From contig JAQBTQ010000020.1 of assembly GCA_027624855.1 (NCBI GenBank), forward strand, positions 1 through 47,907: DNA of 47,907 bases, given 5' to 3'. A model generated the notes under the pieces. It worked only from the letters and a program-made list of their open reading frames with translations, searched no databases and was not told the DNA's origin. Source of the stretch: Bacteroidota bacterium. GTDB taxonomy: Bacteria; Bacteroidota; Bacteroidia; Flavobacteriales_D; Sanyastnellaceae. Position numbers and translations under genes: made by a program. Shown one piece after another: positions 25,451-34,414 of the stretch (position 1 is its first letter; each line of letters starts with the position of its first letter).

Positions 25451-26701
25451 TTAATTTCCTTCTTGGTGCATAAGTTTATTCAGAGCAATCTCGAACGCCG
25501 TCGCAGACAAACCTGAGCGGGCTGAATTTTTGGCGTGGGTCTCCCTCAAAGCTTTCTCAATGGTCTTTGACGTGTCCTGAAAAATCGCTTGATCGCTCAT
25601 GTCCACTTCAGCATCACTCATGAGGTAGGCAAAAACCCTTGCCATCCCGCAATTGGCAATAAAATCAGGGACAACAGCGATCCTTGCATCTGCCATCTCT
25701 GCGATGGGTCCGTAAAAAATTTCGGAGTCTGCAAACGGCACGTTCGCTCCACTGGAAATGAGTTCAATTCCAGCGTTAATCATTCGTTTCAACTGATCCT
25801 GGGTAATCAACCTCGACGCGGCACACGGCAGAAAGATATCCGCTTCGATATCCCAAATCCGTTCGTTTACTTCCTCAAAAGACAGCATGGATTCGGCTTG
25901 TAAGGAATTCCCTTTTTTGGTCTCAAACAAATGCGACACTTCCTCTGGCGACAACCCACTCTCTTGAATCACTCCTCCCGCGCGATCGATGATTCCTACA
26001 ATTGAAGCTCCTGATTCAGCCAAGTAATAGGCCGCGGCAGCTCCTACATTACCCCAGCCTTGGACTACGACGCGCTTGCCCTCAAGTGAACCACCATAAA
26101 CTGAATAAAAATGACGTACGGATTCAGAAACGCCATAGCCTGTAATCAAATCAGCCACGCGATACTTTCGGGTAACATCTGGGGTGTAATTCAGATCTTC
26201 TACCACTTGGGAAACACCTTGCCTCAAATGCCCAATTCGCTTGACTTTTTCAGCGTTTTTTGTGTTAAAATGGCCATTGAATACGCCTTCTTGCGGATGC
26301 CAGATACCACAATCTTCCGTCATTGGAATCACCTCATGAATTTCATCAACATTCATGTCACCACCCGTCCCATAGTAGTATTTCAAAAGTGGCGTTACAG
26401 CCTGATACCAACGCTTTAAAACCTCCTTTTTTCGAGGATCTTGAGGATCAAAAGCGATGCCCGATTTTGCCCCACCTATCTGAGGACCGCTGACTGAAAA
26501 TTTGACTTCCATGGTTTTCGCCAAACTTTCAACTTCCCTTCGATCGAGGTTTGGATGCATTCGGGTTCCACCCCCTGCCGCTCCACCTCGAAGGGAATTG
26601 ATCACCACCCATCCTCGCGCTTCTGTCAATGAATCTTGCCATTCGAAAACGATCTCAGGGCGACGGTTTTCATATGATTTCAGCAGGTCTTTCATGATCA
26701 T
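25451..26701 (-). CDS. Glu/Leu/Phe/Val dehydrogenase
   Basis: An NAD(P)-dependent amino-acid dehydrogenase of 416 residues from ATG 26701. The frame's upstream 15 codons lie inside anmK and are not needed. GGAAGGGTRMHPN and GGAKSGIAFDPQ (catalytic Lys) begin the substrate domain. YYGTGGDMNVDEI carries the catalytic Asp. The Rossmann domain shows VVVQGWGNVGAAAAYYLAESG. Length and motifs fit the Glu/Leu/Phe/Val family broadly, and the true amino acid cannot be read off. ATG 26701 overlaps the anmK stop (ATGA), so they form an operon. A one-mismatch box TATCTTCG (26729-26722) lies inside the anmK 3' end. Confidence 0.9.
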   Translation of the reverse strand: MIMKDLLKSYENRRPEIVFEWQDSLTEARGWVVINSLRGGAAGGGTRMHPNLDRREVESLAKTMEVKFSVSGPQIGGAKSGIAFDPQDPRKKEVLKRWYQAVTPLLKYYYGTGGDMNVDEIHEVIPMTEDCGIWHPQEGVFNGHFNTKNAEKVKRIGHLRQGVSQVVEDLNYTPDVTRKYRVADLITGYGVSESVRHFYSVYGGSLEGKRVVVQGWGNVGAAAAYYLAESGASIVGIIDRAGGVIQESGLSPEEVSHLFETKKGNSLQAESMLSFEEVNERIWDIEADIFLPCAASRLITQDQLKRMINAGIELISSGANVPFADSEIFYGPIAEMADARIAVVPDFIANCGMARVFAYLMSDAEVDMSDQAIFQDTSKTIEKALRETHAKNSARSGLSATAFEIALNKLMHQEGN

Positions 26702-27849
26702 TGCATCATTTTTTGCGAAGGCGAAGATACATCGATATGGCCCCAAAGAGCTCCCCCAATGTGTGACCGAGTCGCTCCCGTTACCTCTGCCAGGACATTT
26801 TCCTTTCCCAACATTCTGAGCAGACCCAAAAATGCAAACGCATAAGCCTCCTTTCCCCGAATTAATACAGGATCGGGAATGATTAGATCGAGGCCCTGCA
26901 GTTCCGAAGACCCATTCCTCACAGGAGTGGACAGCAATTCTAAGAGGTGTTCATTAAATGCTCCGCCCCCCGTAACCAAAGTTTTCCGACGGCCAACATC
27001 CTTTTGAATTGATGCCGCGATGTAAGCCGTGGCCGTAGCAAGAATGTCTTCAACAGTTAACGCCATTTCGTTTTCAATTGCATCCAACACGGGCCAGAAA
27101 TGCTTATGCAGCCATTCGACGCCTAGACTTTTTGGTGGCTGACGGTGATGATATTCCAACGCCATCCAACCCTCGAATAAATTGGATTGTACCTGACCAG
27201 AACGTGCGATTTGGCCTGAATCATCGAATGGCTTTCCAAGCCGTTCAGCCAAGGGATTCAAAACAAGGTTGCATGGACCAATATCCCACGCAATCCTCTT
27301 TCCACCTTGATCAAAGCTGGCATTTGCGAATCCTCCCAGATTCAAGCAAGCTTCATATTCAGTGAATAACAAGGCGTCTACCAACGGCACCAAAGGCGCT
27401 CCATTCCCCTGCAGCGCAACATCCAAGCTCCGTAAATCATGCACAACTGGAACTTGGGTGTCCAAAATTGCATGCAACTCAGCCCCGCTTCCTACTTGTG
27501 CAGTCCATCCCAAATTTGGACGGTGAAAAATGGTTTGACCTGAGAAAACCACCAAGTCCAACGTCCTGGTGTCAAAATGATCTAAAACCGCTCTTCCACA
27601 CCAACGCGACCAATCTCGCTCGCATTCAAACCAATCAATCGCCGATCCATGGAACAATCCTGACAATCGCTCCTTCCAAGCAGATTCCATAGGTACTTCT
27701 ACCAAGTGGTCCAACGCTCCTGACCACCGTTTTGAAAGAGGGTCAAAACTGAAAGAGCATTGCGCTAAGTCCAGGGCATCCATGGATGTCCCGCTCATCA
27801 TGCCCAAAACACAAAAGGAATGATTGGATGCTTTAGTTGGTAATTCCAT
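26698..27849 (-). CDS. anmK: Anhydro-N-acetylmuramic acid kinase (AnmK)
   Basis: AnmK phosphorylates and opens 1,6-anhydroMurNAc, returning peptidoglycan turnover products to metabolism. The protein has 383 residues of the ASKHA fold. The N-terminal LGMMSGTSMDALDLA is the family phosphate motif. VFSGQTIFHRP (DGQT-like), QGNGAPLVPLVD, NLGGFANASF, AWDIGPCNLV and VTGGGAFNEHLLELL are in family order. It shares an overlap with the dehydrogenase gene downstream. MurF at the far end of the window belongs to the same cell-wall economy but is not linked transcriptionally. Confidence 0.94.
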   Translation of the reverse strand: MELPTKASNHSFCVLGMMSGTSMDALDLAQCSFSFDPLSKRWSGALDHLVEVPMESAWKERLSGLFHGSAIDWFECERDWSRWCGRAVLDHFDTRTLDLVVFSGQTIFHRPNLGWTAQVGSGAELHAILDTQVPVVHDLRSLDVALQGNGAPLVPLVDALLFTEYEACLNLGGFANASFDQGGKRIAWDIGPCNLVLNPLAERLGKPFDDSGQIARSGQVQSNLFEGWMALEYHHRQPPKSLGVEWLHKHFWPVLDAIENEMALTVEDILATATAYIAASIQKDVGRRKTLVTGGGAFNEHLLELLSTPVRNGSSELQGLDLIIPDPVLIRGKEAYAFAFLGLLRMLGKENVLAEVTGATRSHIGGALWGHIDVSSPSQKMMQ

Positions 27850-27885
27850 GGTTTCCAGTATACTATCGAACGGTCCTAGAGCGCT

Positions 27886-27893
27886 TATCTTTG
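27886..27893 (+). promoter_or_regulatory. -7 box of the acyl-CoA dehydrogenase gene
   Basis: TATCTTTG, identical to the two tRNA boxes, lies 40 bases before ATG 27934. That leaves a normal leader with an AGGA stretch 2 bases before the ATG, one of few Shine-Dalgarno-like sites here. Confidence 0.6.
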
Positions 27894-27933
27894 CTGCAAA
27901 TTATGGAGCAATTTCTCCAGAATCATCCAGGAA

Positions 27934-29076
27934 ATGAACCTCGAACTTACCGAAGAACAAATCGCAGTGCGCGATGCGGCAAAAGACTTTGCGCAACAAG
28001 TATTAAAACCGTCAGTGATTGACCGTGATAATGCACAGCGATTTGCTACAGAGGAAATCCGCCAACTCGGTGAACTGGGTTTTATGGGAATGATGGTGAG
28101 CGAGGAATGGGGCGGTAGTGGCATGGATACCATGAGCTATGTATTAGCCATGGAGGAAATCAGTAAAATCGATGCTTCCGTGAGTGTTTGCATGAGCGTA
28201 AACAACTCTTTGGTGTGTTATGGCTTGCAGGCATTCGGTACAGATTTTCAAAAGGAAAAATACCTTCGACCCTTGGCTTCTGGTCAAAAAATTGGGGCCT
28301 TTTGCTTAAGTGAACCAGAGGCCGGATCCGATGCTACTTCCCAAGCGACCACAGCCATTGATTGCGGAGACCACTACTTATTGAACGGGACCAAAAATTG
28401 GATCACCAATGGCGGCAGCGCCAGCACCTATTTGGTGATTGCACAGACCGATGCCGACAAAGGCCACCGTGGAATCAATGCGCTGATTATTGATCGAGAG
28501 ATGCCCGGATTCATCGTTGGAGCGAAAGAGGATAAAATGGGAATCCGTGGCTCTGACACCCATACTTTGATGTTCCAAGATGTGCGAGTTCCCAAAGAAA
28601 ACCGAATCGGCGAGGATGGTTTTGGATTCAAATTTGCCATGAAAACTCTTGCTGGAGGCAGAATTGGTATTGCAGCTCAAGCCTTGGGCATTGCCTCTGG
28701 GGCATTGGAATTGGCGCTCGCTTATTCCAAGGAGAGGAAAGCCTTTGGCAAAACAATCAATCAACACCAGGCCATTGCATTCAAATTGGCAGATATGGCG
28801 ACGCAAATCGAAGCAGCCAGACTCATGGTGTGGAAAGCCGCAGCGTTAAAAGATGCTGGTGAAGATTACGATTTGGCCTCGAGCATGGCCAAGTTATACG
28901 CTTCCGAAGTAGCGATGAAGCAGACCGTAGAAGCCGTCCAAATCCACGGGGGGTATGGTTTCGTGAAAGAATATCACGTAGAGCGATTGATGCGGGATGC
29001 AAAGATTACTCAGATCTACGAGGGCACGAGTGAGGTGCAAAAAATCGTAATCAGCCGCTCCATTTTGAAGGATTAA
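27934..29076 (+). CDS. Acyl-CoA dehydrogenase (short/medium-chain type)
   Basis: An FAD enzyme of 380 residues that oxidises acyl-CoA to trans-2-enoyl-CoA and passes electrons to ETF. FCLSEPEAGSDATSQAT and WITNGGSASTYLV are the FAD and substrate signatures. RIGIAAQALGIASGALELAL follows, and QIYEGTSEVQKIVISR contains the catalytic glutamate in the position used by short- and medium-chain enzymes. Length is standard. It probably acts in fatty-acid or branched-chain amino-acid breakdown; chain length cannot be decided. The stop codon shares TTAA (29073-29076) with the convergent gene. Confidence 0.94.
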   Translation: MNLELTEEQIAVRDAAKDFAQQVLKPSVIDRDNAQRFATEEIRQLGELGFMGMMVSEEWGGSGMDTMSYVLAMEEISKIDASVSVCMSVNNSLVCYGLQAFGTDFQKEKYLRPLASGQKIGAFCLSEPEAGSDATSQATTAIDCGDHYLLNGTKNWITNGGSASTYLVIAQTDADKGHRGINALIIDREMPGFIVGAKEDKMGIRGSDTHTLMFQDVRVPKENRIGEDGFGFKFAMKTLAGGRIGIAAQALGIASGALELALAYSKERKAFGKTINQHQAIAFKLADMATQIEAARLMVWKAAALKDAGEDYDLASSMAKLYASEVAMKQTVEAVQIHGGYGFVKEYHVERLMRDAKITQIYEGTSEVQKIVISRSILKD

Positions 29077-30875
29077 TTGATCCTTTCATTTCGAGCGTTC
29101 CACATTTCTTCACCGGATTCAGTCAAAACGATCACTTCAGGGATACCATCCTTGGTTCGGTCCTCGACCAAGACACGAATTCCTTTGGTCGCATGCGTTA
29201 GTCCAACCGATTCATTGCCTCCGATCGTTTTCTCCTCTACCCAACCGTTTTCATCGATATACAATGCGGTAGTTGATTCGATATCCTTGCCTATGCGGAA
29301 CGCTGCAATTTGATCGGGTGGAATGCGAATGGAAGTTTGCATTCGATCCTCACCTGAACGGGCCAACAACCGCACAGACCCATCAGAAAAAGCGACAAAC
29401 AAGTAATCTGATGGGCCTGCCCTTACATGCTGAATATCGACAGCGTACCGGCCTTGATTTGGGGAGAACATCCAACCTGCTGTAGGCATGGCCTCCCCTT
29501 GCAAATTCAAAATGTTGCCATCTCGGGTTCCCAATACGATCCGGTGACGATTGTTTCGGTCGTAGTCAAAAACTGCAGCGGCTGTGAATCCAGTGGCATT
29601 CAATTGAGGATATCCTTTCACTTCTCTTCCCAATACGTCAATGACATCCACCCGATTTTTACTGGCAATCACCACTTGAAACTTTCCATTTTGATACAAG
29701 TCAACCTCCCAAACTTTTGGAGCTTTACTTCCTCCCAATTTCAAAGTCCAAATGATGGATTCAGTTTTCGAATCGATGGCCTGAACCACACCAGATTCCC
29801 ATCGTATGTCCATGAGATTTCCTGTTCGATGATTGCGTGCTTGTCCAAGGAGGTGATTGGTGGTTTCGGGAACTTCGATAGAGGATGTGTCTTCGGATAT
29901 GGCAACAACATCGGCCAATTGAATCACCTCATCTTTGTCCTCCCTTGGCTGCAATTCCTTCATCCAAATCAATCGACCATCTGCCAACCACTTCGCCTGT
30001 TCAAGGTCACCAGAGTTCCATTGTGCGAATTGAGAAGTTACCACAGCAGCTTCATTTGGCTTTTGAAAAGCTGGGAGGGAATCCCAACCATTTTCTTCAC
30101 CACGAGAATGAAGGTACCAGACCCCGTTAGACCAATTTCCAATCCCATTGGCGACGAAGGCCGCTGAATCGGGGCAATGAAAGGCCCACAGTGTATCGCC
30201 CTTATCCAATTCCAACTGAATCCACGCGGCGTCCAGCAATGGTTTTGTTACCGCGTACTCCGGCCATCCTGGCAACGAAAATGCCCCCAATTTTGCTTGT
30301 AGGATTTCAGGATGATCATCCAACAAATATTCAAACCATTGCATCCAACCGTTTGGAAGGACACCATTGAATTGAGCCACAGAATCAATCGAAATCCAAG
30401 TGGTTTTCAGGTATTGATCTGCGCTCGTGGAATCAAAAGGGGCATAAACGGATACGATTGCGCCATCCTTTGACATTTGCAATCGATTGGCTCCCCCAAC
30501 TCTCGGCTTCCAATGGCTGGCCATGCGTCCTGGTTTCTCCTCCCATGCGGACAAGTCCGACCCGAAGAACCAGCCCCCTCGCCATTGGGACTTTTCAAGT
30601 CCAGCAGACAAACCAAAGGGTTCGACGCTGCTATGCCATAGTGCAGTGGAATCCACCGAGCGCACGAACTTGGTAACGACTGCATGGGTTGAATCTTGGA
30701 GATAAACCCCTTCCGGCAGACTTCCTGGTTGTTCCCAGAGGTCAAATGCGTCGGATGCGATCTCTGCTGCTACGATGAATGTTGGCGATTTGCTTTTTCC
30801 AATGAATACCACCCAAGCACTCGAAAATGCAAGTGCTAGCGCAATCACTAGCATGAAAATCGACCGACTTTTCAT
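29073..30875 (-). CDS. Membrane-anchored propeller-like protein of unknown function
   Basis: From ATG 30875 the product has 600 residues; the extra upstream codons of the frame lie within recG. An N-terminal signal anchor (SIFMLVIALALAFSSAWVVF) places the rest in the periplasm or at the surface. The middle region (about 60-330) has no recognisable family. The last 270 residues contain repeated blade-like strands (VVIASKNRVDVIDVLGREVKGYP, RHRIVLGTRDGNILNLQGEAMP, DYLFVAFSDGSVRLLARSGE, ILVLTESGEEMWN-type), as in PQQ-like or FG-GAP beta propellers. No T9SS sorting domain or lipobox is seen. It starts 10 bases after the recG stop and is probably cotranscribed with it, though the functional link is not obvious. 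Confidence 0.75.
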   Translation of the reverse strand: MKSRSIFMLVIALALAFSSAWVVFIGKSKSPTFIVAAEIASDAFDLWEQPGSLPEGVYLQDSTHAVVTKFVRSVDSTALWHSSVEPFGLSAGLEKSQWRGGWFFGSDLSAWEEKPGRMASHWKPRVGGANRLQMSKDGAIVSVYAPFDSTSADQYLKTTWISIDSVAQFNGVLPNGWMQWFEYLLDDHPEILQAKLGAFSLPGWPEYAVTKPLLDAAWIQLELDKGDTLWAFHCPDSAAFVANGIGNWSNGVWYLHSRGEENGWDSLPAFQKPNEAAVVTSQFAQWNSGDLEQAKWLADGRLIWMKELQPREDKDEVIQLADVVAISEDTSSIEVPETTNHLLGQARNHRTGNLMDIRWESGVVQAIDSKTESIIWTLKLGGSKAPKVWEVDLYQNGKFQVVIASKNRVDVIDVLGREVKGYPQLNATGFTAAAVFDYDRNNRHRIVLGTRDGNILNLQGEAMPTAGWMFSPNQGRYAVDIQHVRAGPSDYLFVAFSDGSVRLLARSGEDRMQTSIRIPPDQIAAFRIGKDIESTTALYIDENGWVEEKTIGGNESVGLTHATKGIRVLVEDRTKDGIPEVIVLTESGEEMWNARNERIN

Positions 30876-30885
30876 GGCGGAAAGA

Positions 30886-32991
30886 TCATGAAATTCGACT
30901 CCAGTTTGTTCGGCCTTTTTGCGCACGTTTCAACGCCTCATTGAGGATAGCATTTTCTGGATTGCGCAATGTGGGATCTTCCTCAAGCAATCGACTTGCG
31001 ATGTATCGTGCTGTAGTCAATAGATTTCGATCTTTCAGTAAATCAGCCATCTTCAAGTCTGGAATTCCAGATTGTTGCGTTCCCATCAAATCCCCCGGAC
31101 CTCGCAATTCCATGTCAACTTCCGCTAATTCAAAGCCGTCATTGGTGCGGCACATCGTTTCCAATCGCAGTCTAGCATCTTTGGATAGCTCATTGCCTGT
31201 CATCAAAATACAATAACTCTGTTCCGCTCCGCGCCCCACCCTACCGCGTAGTTGGTGCAATTGCGCCAATCCAAAACGTTCCGCGCTTTCAATGACCATC
31301 ACCGATGCATTCGGCACATTCACTCCAACTTCTATCACGGTTGTCGCAACGAGCATCTGATTGACACCAGAGACAAATCTTTCCATTTCGATATCCTTGT
31401 CCTCCGGTTTCATCCGGCCATGGACCACTCCGATTCGAAACGTCGGCAATGGAAAACGTCGAGTGAGGCTTTCGTATCCATCCATCAAATCTTTGTAATC
31501 CAATGTGGCGCTCTCTTCAATCAATGGATAGACCACGTAGACTTGACGGCCTTTCTGAATCTCGTCTTCCATGAATTGGAAGACCGAAAGTCGAGCTGCA
31601 TCCGTCCGATGAACCGTTTTGATTTCCTTCCTTCCCGGTGGCATTTCGTCAATGATGCTGACATCCAAGTCTCCATAGGCCGTCATGGCCAGTGTTCTTG
31701 GAATGGGAGTGGCGGTCATCACCAATACATGAGGAGCTGGTTTGGCCTTGGCCCAAAGTTTACTTCGCTGAGCCACACCAAAACGATGCTGTTCATCAAT
31801 CACCGCAAGGCCTAACTTTTGAAAAACAACCCCCGGCTCAATCAAGGCATGGGTACCAATGAGAATGTGCACCGATCCCGAAGCAAGGCCTTCAAGTATG
31901 GGCTTGCGTTTTGACGTTTTGACCGATCCTGTCAAGAGTTCAATGCGCACAGGGAGGTCTCGCAGGGATTCTTTAAAAGACTCAAAATGCTGATTCGCCA
32001 AAATCTCTGTTGGCGCCATGACACAAGCTTGGTAACCATTGTCCAGAGCGAGCAATGTCGTCAACAAAGCCACCATGGTTTTGCCGCTTCCAACATCACC
32101 TTGCAACAAACGATTCATGTGCCATCCCGTATTCACATCGGCCCGAATCTCTCGCATCACCCGCTTTTGTGCATCGGTTAATTCGAAGGGAATGTGATTG
32201 GAAAAATACGCGTTGAAACGTGCTCCAACTTGCTCAAATCGTACACCCGGCAAATCTTGGGTCTGTGCTTGCTTTTGCTTCAACAATTTGATTTGAAGCA
32301 TCAAAAGCTCTTCAAATTTCAATCGATTCCTTGCGCGTTCGGCTTCCTTTGAATTGGCCGGAGAATGCACTTGCTTGAATGCCTCCATTCGACTGGGAAA
32401 GTTCAACTCGCGTAAAACGAAATCCGGTAAAAATTCAGGAAAACTGAATTCCGGATGCTGCACTAGCGTTCTGAGGATTTTCGCGATTCCCGAGGAAGCC
32501 AATCCCCTTTGAGTGAGTTTTTCAGTGGTTCGGTACACGGGTTGAAGTCCTGCGCCATTTCGTTGTTGGAACTGACTTTCCAATTCAATTTCTGGATGGG
32601 CAATATTCCATTTTCCCTTGTAAAGTGAGGGCTTACCGTAGACGACCACGCGCTGCTGAACGGGGATTTGCGATGCAATCCACTTCGCCCCTTTGAACCA
32701 GACCAATTCCAATTTGCCTGAATCGTCCTCAAAGGTGGCCACGAGCCGGGACGTCCTTTTCATCGGAACGAGTTGAGCGCTTCTAATGACCCCTTTCAAC
32801 TGAACAGCCGTCGATTCGAAAATCAATTCGGAAACTCCTACAAAGCTCGTGCGGTCTTCATAACGAAAAGGCAGATGTTCGAGCAAATCGCCTGCGGTGT
32901 AGAGGTTGAGTTCCGTACGCAACCACTCTGCACGCTTCGGCCCAATGCCTTTCACAAATTCAATGGGGATGTCTGCAAATTCAGACGACAT
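30886..32991 (-). CDS. recG: ATP-dependent DNA helicase RecG
   Basis: RecG remodels stalled replication forks and Holliday junctions. The start ATG 32991 is preferred over the TTG at 33000, giving 701 residues. The N-terminal wedge/OB domain (about 10-180) includes IEFVKGIGPKRAEWL and DLLEHLPFRYED. The helicase core has LLQGDVGSGKTMVALL (Walker A), MAPTEILANQHFE, the DEQH box VIDEQHRFGVAQRSK, VMTATPIPRTLAMTAYG, GVVHGRMKPEDKDIEM and LHQLRGRVGRG. All motifs are intact. A strong minus-strand terminator at 33060-33084 separates it from pdhC. Confidence 0.97.
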   Translation of the reverse strand: MSSEFADIPIEFVKGIGPKRAEWLRTELNLYTAGDLLEHLPFRYEDRTSFVGVSELIFESTAVQLKGVIRSAQLVPMKRTSRLVATFEDDSGKLELVWFKGAKWIASQIPVQQRVVVYGKPSLYKGKWNIAHPEIELESQFQQRNGAGLQPVYRTTEKLTQRGLASSGIAKILRTLVQHPEFSFPEFLPDFVLRELNFPSRMEAFKQVHSPANSKEAERARNRLKFEELLMLQIKLLKQKQAQTQDLPGVRFEQVGARFNAYFSNHIPFELTDAQKRVMREIRADVNTGWHMNRLLQGDVGSGKTMVALLTTLLALDNGYQACVMAPTEILANQHFESFKESLRDLPVRIELLTGSVKTSKRKPILEGLASGSVHILIGTHALIEPGVVFQKLGLAVIDEQHRFGVAQRSKLWAKAKPAPHVLVMTATPIPRTLAMTAYGDLDVSIIDEMPPGRKEIKTVHRTDAARLSVFQFMEDEIQKGRQVYVVYPLIEESATLDYKDLMDGYESLTRRFPLPTFRIGVVHGRMKPEDKDIEMERFVSGVNQMLVATTVIEVGVNVPNASVMVIESAERFGLAQLHQLRGRVGRGAEQSYCILMTGNELSKDARLRLETMCRTNDGFELAEVDMELRGPGDLMGTQQSGIPDLKMADLLKDRNLLTTARYIASRLLEEDPTLRNPENAILNEALKRAQKGRTNWSRIS

Positions 32992-33059
32992 GGCAATCAA
33001 TTATGCACTGGTGGAAGATGTTACCAAGGTCGGTCTGCAGAAGTGGAAAAACAACCCTA

Positions 33060-33084
33060 CAAAAAAGCCAGCGCTTGGCTGGCT
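33060..33084 (-). terminator. Terminator after pdhC
   Basis: On the minus strand AGCCAGC (33084-33078), loop CAAGC and GCTGGCT (33072-33066) form a perfect 7-bp stem followed by T5-6. It begins about 11 bases after the pdhC stop. The stem sequence is nearly the same as in the tRNA-Phe terminator. Confidence 0.92.
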
Positions 33085-33095
33085 TCTTATCCTGG

Positions 33096-34388
33096 TTAGA
33101 ATCCGTTAGCGAGCATTCGCACCGGATTTTCAAGGAAGGCCTTAAAATCTTGTAAGAACGCCGCACCAGATGCGCCATCGACCGAACGATGATCACAACT
33201 CAAAGTCACTTTCATCACATGCCCAGGAACAACTGCATCATCCTTGACTACCGGCACCGCATTGATTCCTCCTACCGCTAAAATGCAAGAATCAGGAGCG
33301 TTGATGATGGCCGTAAACTCATCGATGCCAAACATTCCCAGATTCGAGATAGTGAAGGTATTGCCTTCCCAGTCGCTGGGTTGCAACTTTTTGTCTCGTG
33401 CCTTGCCCGCAAATTCTTTCACTTCAGCACCAATTTGTGACATTCGCTTCAAGTCAGCGTGACGAACCACCGGCACCAAAAGCCCTTCGTCCACCGAGAC
33501 AGCAACTCCGATGTGCACATGTTCATTGAACCGAATGCGATCACCTAGCCAACTGCTATTCACCACCGGGTGCTTCTTCAAAGCCAATGCGGCGGCTTTC
33601 ACCACCATGTCGTTGAAGCTGATTTTGACCGACCCTTCATCGTTGATTGACTTTCGGGTTTCCATGGCCGCGCCCATATCAATGCTTACCGTCAAATAGA
33701 AATGAGGTGCCGAAAACTTGCTTTCAGATAGACGACGAGCAATCGTCTTTCTCATCTGGCTAATGCCCACTTCTGTGAAACGCTCGACGCCCTGAACCGC
33801 TGCATTTCCGCCCATTCCTTGGTAAGCTTCCACATCACGCTTGATTACCCGTCCTGCTTCGCCGGATCCGGGAATGTTTGCAACGTTTATTCCACGCTCC
33901 TCGGCTAATTTCTTTGCCAATGGGGATGCTTTCATTCGACCGTTCGAAGATGCAGAAACCGCTGGGGCCGGTGCCACTGGTGCCGGTGCAGGAGTCGAAG
34001 CTACTGGAGCTGGAGCTGCTGGCACTGGAGTTGGAGCAGGAGTTGGAACTTCGACAGGAGCAGATTCGACAACGGCTGGTTCTTCCACATTGACTTGACC
34101 GTCAGTTGAAGGAACCGAAGCCTCTTTGAGCAGTTCCGAAATATCCTCACCTTTTTCTCCCAAAATGCACAGCAGGCTGTCCACCGGAGCAGTTTGGCCT
34201 TTCTCAACGCCGATGTGCAGCAAGACCCCATCGAAAAATGATTCGAATTCCATGGTGGCCTTATCGGTCTCGATCTCCGCCAATATTTCGCCACTTTCTA
34301 CCTCTTGTCCAACTTCTTTTAACCAAGTAGCCACGACACCTTCAGTCATGGTATCACTCAGTTTGGGCATACGTACAATTTCAGCCAT
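33096..34388 (-). CDS. pdhC: Pyruvate dehydrogenase E2, dihydrolipoamide acetyltransferase
   Basis: This is the core acetyl-transferring subunit of the pyruvate dehydrogenase complex. One lipoyl domain occupies residues 1-80, with the lipoylated lysine in EIETDKATMEFES. A long Pro-Ala-Val linker (about 100-150) follows. The E1/E3-binding domain reads KASPLAKKLAEERGINVANI and GRVIKRDVEAY. The catalytic domain ends with SCDHRSVDGASGA containing the active-site His. Length 430 is typical of one-lipoyl E2. The gene is 26 bases downstream of pdhA on the same strand. A general 2-oxo-acid E2 is the alternative, but the pdhA pairing supports pyruvate. E1 beta and E3 are not in the window. Confidence 0.94.
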   Translation of the reverse strand: MAEIVRMPKLSDTMTEGVVATWLKEVGQEVESGEILAEIETDKATMEFESFFDGVLLHIGVEKGQTAPVDSLLCILGEKGEDISELLKEASVPSTDGQVNVEEPAVVESAPVEVPTPAPTPVPAAPAPVASTPAPAPVAPAPAVSASSNGRMKASPLAKKLAEERGINVANIPGSGEAGRVIKRDVEAYQGMGGNAAVQGVERFTEVGISQMRKTIARRLSESKFSAPHFYLTVSIDMGAAMETRKSINDEGSVKISFNDMVVKAAALALKKHPVVNSSWLGDRIRFNEHVHIGVAVSVDEGLLVPVVRHADLKRMSQIGAEVKEFAGKARDKKLQPSDWEGNTFTISNLGMFGIDEFTAIINAPDSCILAVGGINAVPVVKDDAVVPGHVMKVTLSCDHRSVDGASGAAFLQDFKAFLENPVRMLANGF

Positions 34389-34414
34389 CGGTTGATACGT
34401 TTTGCTATTGTTGT

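Noticed and set aside
29427-30167. 246-codon open frame on the plus strand within the propeller-like gene
   Set aside because: It is a shadow of the minus-strand gene: the composition is atypical, rich in Ser, His, Pro and Phe, and no start context is seen.
31252-31815. 187-codon plus-strand frame inside recG
   Set aside because: It is antisense to the helicase motifs, with no recognisable protein features.
33950-34100. Short-period repeat on the plus strand read as a possible satellite
   Set aside because: It encodes the Pro-Ala-Val linker of the E2 subunit; the periodicity is a consequence of codon repetition.
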